Source: Colwellia sp. 12G3 (GTDB lineage Bacteria > Pseudomonadota > Gammaproteobacteria > Enterobacterales > Alteromonadaceae). From it: DNA of 64,000 nucleotides. The translations under genes and the position numbers were made by a program. Under the pieces are notes generated by a model, which ran no database searches, was not told the origin of the DNA, and saw only the letters and a program-made list of their open reading frames with translations. The stretch is from the NCBI RefSeq assembly GCF_002836775.1, contig NZ_PJAQ01000009.1:1-64000 (forward strand). Reading direction: 5' to 3'. Below are positions 61,040 through 64,000 of the stretch, piece by piece (the first letter of the stretch is position 1; the number at the start of each line of letters is the position of its first letter).

Positions 61040-62773
61040 TTATTTCTTTGATTGACTAACGGCTTCATCAGCTGGTTTGCTTGGATCAAAACGTCTGATT
61101 TGCACTATCATACCAATATGAGGGTGGTCAAAATAATGGATCTCGCCGGTGATCACTCGGCGATCTTGTTTAAATGAGATAATATTATTTTGATTTAATG
61201 TTTCGTTATTATTGTTTGTTAATTTTTGCTTAGTCGTTAACACGGATGCTTTATCCGATGAATCAATAATATTAAATTCGGTGTTGATATAGAGGTAATG
61301 ATCTAAATGTACTTTGAAAAGTCCATCTATCGACCAAGGTTGTAGTGGTGCAGTGATGTCGACGTGCTTATCCGTTGTGCTCTTTAGATTTAATTGCAGT
61401 TCTTTGGCGGTAATCTCAGATGATAACTGAGCAACAATTCGTTGAATAGTTTCTGCATTTTGAATTGTCCCATTAGCAGCCTTTACAAGGGTGCTAGTCT
61501 CACTCGTTTTTTCAGTATCAGTTTGATTATCTAATAAGGAAAACTGCTGAAATAGTTTATTAAGTTGCTGCTGCTTGGCTTGTTGACGTAACTGTTCAGC
61601 TATCGACACCTCGTTTATCGCTTCAGCATTGTCAGGGGTAATGTTTGTAGTAATATTTTCAGTAGCTTGTGTTGTTTCATTGATGGCTAAACTCATTTGA
61701 CTATTGAACAGTGCTTCAGCTTGCTGTCTTTGCTCTAAGATAGCTTGTATCTCAAGCGCCTGCTGCTCAGACTCTTTTTTCGCTATTGCTTGTCGGTAAC
61801 CTAAGTCTAGATTCTCACCGGCATATAATCTTATTGCTTTAGTTTGTCTACTACTCTCACCGACTTGGCGCCAACCTAGGTGTAATAATGGTGCATAGTT
61901 ACGAGAGCGCTTGATGCGATTAGCAATAGATTTTAAACGTAATGAATCTTGGCTAATTAAGTAGGGACTATCACTTGCCCAAGTAATTTCACCATTTTCA
62001 TCGTCTTGCCATTGCTCAAGTCCACTGATGGTCTTTGCTATCTTTTCAACAGGAAAACCATCGATACTAAAGTGTTCGAGCTGTTCAACAGTTAAGTGTT
62101 GCTGGAAAAAATCAGCCGGTATGACGCACAATGGCGTTTGGCTACTGATCGGATATTGGTTATATACGGGTAGCTCAATAGTGGGTTCAATACTGTTGAA
62201 GTAAGTTGGGTTATTTGCTTCACTCAGACCTTGTTTAACCGAGCTATCTAAATTGTCGCTTTCAGTTTCACTTAATGCGGCTGTAAGCACAGTCACTGAC
62301 ATGTTAGATGGCGAGATATTTTCTTTATTCTCTGCTATTTGAGGCGGAGTGACATTGTTCCCACGTTCGTTGTTCGACTGAAGGGGAATGGTATCGGTAT
62401 CACTACTATCAGCTTCGCTACTTTCATTATCCTCATTATCAGCCCACAGAGTACTTGGCGTGATGTTATAAGGTAATTGGGTTGCTGGTTGCTCACAATT
62501 AGGTAGTAATTGTTTTAACGAGGTTATATTAGGCTGTAAATAAGGCGTTAATAAGTCAAGAGCTCGTCCCTTTTTAGCACTTAAATCGGTAGCTGAAAAT
62601 TGCTCAGGATTTTCTGAATTATTTGATACTTGTTTAAAAAGAATGATCTCAATTTCAAACCAACGAGCTTGTTCATCAGATGATGATTCAGTGCTTTGTG
62701 TTGCCAAAGCACTATGACTTGTTAACAAGCATAATGAGATTAATGCAGGGGTAAGAATTGAATGGTATTTCAT
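61040..62773 (-). CDS. csiV: CsiV-like peptidoglycan-binding protein, long form
   Basis: A 577-residue protein with a signal peptide (about residues 1-24, ending SHSALA) and the CsiV opening RWFEIEIILFKQVSNNSENPEQF near 36-58. The C-terminal beta-rich part LNLKSTTDKHVDITAPLQPWSIDGLFKVHLDHYLYINTEFNI and ITGEIHYFDHPHIGMIVQIRRFDP is conserved. CsiV of Shewanella and Vibrio stimulates lipoprotein-regulated PBP1a in the periplasm. This copy is much longer than the usual 250-300 residues, with Ser/Glu/Gln/Asn-rich insertions (about 110-210) and a coiled-coil-like QALEIQAILEQRQQAEALF near 345. It sits just beyond mfd, the usual neighbour. Confidence 0.85.
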   Translation of the reverse strand: MKYHSILTPALISLCLLTSHSALATQSTESSSDEQARWFEIEIILFKQVSNNSENPEQFSATDLSAKKGRALDLLTPYLQPNITSLKQLLPNCEQPATQLPYNITPSTLWADNEDNESSEADSSDTDTIPLQSNNERGNNVTPPQIAENKENISPSNMSVTVLTAALSETESDNLDSSVKQGLSEANNPTYFNSIEPTIELPVYNQYPISSQTPLCVIPADFFQQHLTVEQLEHFSIDGFPVEKIAKTISGLEQWQDDENGEITWASDSPYLISQDSLRLKSIANRIKRSRNYAPLLHLGWRQVGESSRQTKAIRLYAGENLDLGYRQAIAKKESEQQALEIQAILEQRQQAEALFNSQMSLAINETTQATENITTNITPDNAEAINEVSIAEQLRQQAKQQQLNKLFQQFSLLDNQTDTEKTSETSTLVKAANGTIQNAETIQRIVAQLSSEITAKELQLNLKSTTDKHVDITAPLQPWSIDGLFKVHLDHYLYINTEFNIIDSSDKASVLTTKQKLTNNNNETLNQNNIISFKQDRRVITGEIHYFDHPHIGMIVQIRRFDPSKPADEAVSQSKK

Positions 62774-62920
62774 TAAAAGTCCGTGTTTAAAGGCAAATTT
62801 ATATCAGTGACAAGTAGTCATTTGTTAATTTTTTGTAGCTTATTTGAGCCATATTATTACTGACTTGAACAAGCAATGCATAACTGCAGTGTACTTGTTC
62901 AAGTTTACCATTATAAGTAA

Positions 62921-64000
62921 TTATTTGGCTAAGTCATTTAAGATATTAGTAATTAGGGTAAAGCGCTTTTGAGAATCGTCATTGGCTTTGACAAACTTGA
63001 GTTTACTCGCGCCAGCCATACTGTAGACTGCAGGATTCTTTTGAATTAAACCAATAATTAACATAGGGTCAACACTCGTGCTATCACTAAACTCAATAGA
63101 GCCGCCAGTCGCACTTGCCTCAATCCTTGATATACCAATGGTCTGCGCTTTAAGACGTAGTTTAGCTATTTGTACCAAATTTTTACTTGGCTGAGGTAGT
63201 AAACCAAATCGGTCAATTAACTCCACTTGTATATCATCCAACTCATTTTTGTTTTTACAGCTAGCGATACGTTTATACAAGCTTAAGCGCAGGCTAACGT
63301 CAAAAATATAATCATCGGGCAGCAGGGCAGGTATACGTAGCTCAATTTCAGTTTGCGTAGACATCACTTGGTTTAATGATAATTGCTTACCTTCTTTGAG
63401 CGCTGCCACAGCATGGTCGAGCATTTCCATATATAAACTAAAACCAACTTGGCACATTGAGCCACTTTGATCTTCACCTAATAACTCACCCGCACCACGA
63501 ATTTCTAAATCATGTGTCGCTAAGGTAAAGCCAGCGCCTAAATCTTCCAGAGAGGCGATAGCATCTAAACGTTTTTTAGCATCTTTAGTAATACGCTTTT
63601 CATTTGGCGTTAATAGGTAAGCATAGGCTTGATGGTGTGAGCGACCAACACGGCCACGCAGCTGATGTAATTGCGCTAAACCAAGATGGTCAGCTCTGTC
63701 CATTATGATCGTATTAGCACTAGGTACATCAATACCTGTTTCAATAATGGTGGTACAAACAATCACGTTAAAGCGTTGATGATAAAAATCACTCATAATG
63801 CGCTCAAGTTCACGCTCGCGCATTTGCCCATGGGCAGTAACCACTCTCGCTTCAGGCACTAACTTTTGAATGTCAGCAGCTGTTTTATCAATAGTGTCAA
63901 CATGGTTATGGAGGTAATAGACCTGACCGCCACGAAGAGTTTCACGTAAAATCGCTTCTCTGATTAACGCTTCATCGTGCTCACGTACAAAGGTCTTTAC
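62921..64000 (-). CDS. mfd: Transcription-repair coupling factor Mfd, C-terminal part (5' end outside window)
   Basis: The frame is open to the right edge (360 codons seen), so the N-terminus lies beyond the window. The visible part covers the second RecG-like helicase lobe: YYLHNHVDTI, VVTAHGQMRERELERIM, VCTTIIETGIDVPSANTIIMDRADHLGLAQLHQLRGRVGRSHHQAYAYL. It also has the TRG/relay segment DLEIRGAGELLGEDQSG and the C-terminal D7 domain. Mfd removes stalled RNA polymerase and recruits UvrA. No defect is seen. Confidence 0.97.
   Translation of the reverse strand, partial: VKTFVREHDEALIREAILRETLRGGQVYYLHNHVDTIDKTAADIQKLVPEARVVTAHGQMRERELERIMSDFYHQRFNVIVCTTIIETGIDVPSANTIIMDRADHLGLAQLHQLRGRVGRSHHQAYAYLLTPNEKRITKDAKKRLDAIASLEDLGAGFTLATHDLEIRGAGELLGEDQSGSMCQVGFSLYMEMLDHAVAALKEGKQLSLNQVMSTQTEIELRIPALLPDDYIFDVSLRLSLYKRIASCKNKNELDDIQVELIDRFGLLPQPSKNLVQIAKLRLKAQTIGISRIEASATGGSIEFSDSTSVDPMLIIGLIQKNPAVYSMAGASKLKFVKANDDSQKRFTLITNILNDLAK

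Overview
The window looks like chromosomal DNA of a cold-adapted marine gammaproteobacterium of the Alteromonadales, most likely Colwellia or a close relative. The grounds are the low G+C content, the gammaproteobacterial housekeeping blocks (cmoAB, ruvCAB, msbA-lpxK-ycaR-kdsB, ubiT/ubiUV, csiV-mfd) and many short palindromic dispersed repeats. The genus is an inference from gene content and sequence style; nothing was searched.

Region 1 (about 1-14.7 kb, all on the plus strand) is the distal part of a surface polysaccharide (O-antigen or capsule) locus. It holds a Wzx-type flippase, a Wzy-type polymerase, four or five glycosyltransferases, a hexapeptide acyltransferase, a PaaK/CapK-type adenylate-forming enzyme, two sugar-nucleotide SDR proteins, a PglC-like initiating phosphoglycosyltransferase, UDP-glucose dehydrogenase and galU. 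Many genes overlap or are tightly spaced. A WbpM-like 4,6-dehydratase belonging to the same chemistry lies 4 kb further on (18.6-20.5 kb), so UDP-QuiNAc- or FucNAc-type precursor synthesis can be proposed: dehydratase, then reductase (10229), then the initiating transferase (11177).

Region 2 (about 13-30 kb) is a heavily rearranged accessory zone. It has two intact galU genes, three galU relics, a chimeric pseudogene joining a UDP-glucuronate 4-epimerase 5' part to a wbpM 3' part, a duplicated wbpM-galU spacer, an ISAs1-family element with a visible 10-bp target duplication, an IS110-type relic, a hipBA module with repeated CCCTTAAAGGG palindromes, a ParE/Phd toxin-antitoxin pair, an intact mntA beside a broken hepT, and pgi. 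Between 14.7 and 32.8 kb the spacers carry about a dozen copies of a CACCGAGG-type repeat. Its internal TTC-loop hairpin changes in a compensatory way between copies, and it is often followed by a second palindrome family (GGAT...ATGACG). This repeat system is the strongest candidate here for something undescribed.

Region 3 (about 30-64 kb) is mostly conserved chromosome: a patatin-like lipase, dGTPase, cmoB/cmoA (wobble uridine modification), a periplasmic-sensor diguanylate cyclase with three SBP domains, aspS, ruvC, ruvA and ruvB (Holliday junction processing), DUF2062, comEC, msbA-lpxK-ycaR-kdsB (lipid A/Kdo), a 1680-residue kinase-ATPase-GAF-GGDEF protein, the divergent ubiT/ubiUV oxygen-independent ubiquinone genes with an Fnr-like box between them, roxA, rsuA, DUF1244, csiV, and the C-terminal part of mfd running off the right edge. 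No rRNA, tRNA, CRISPR array or prophage was seen.
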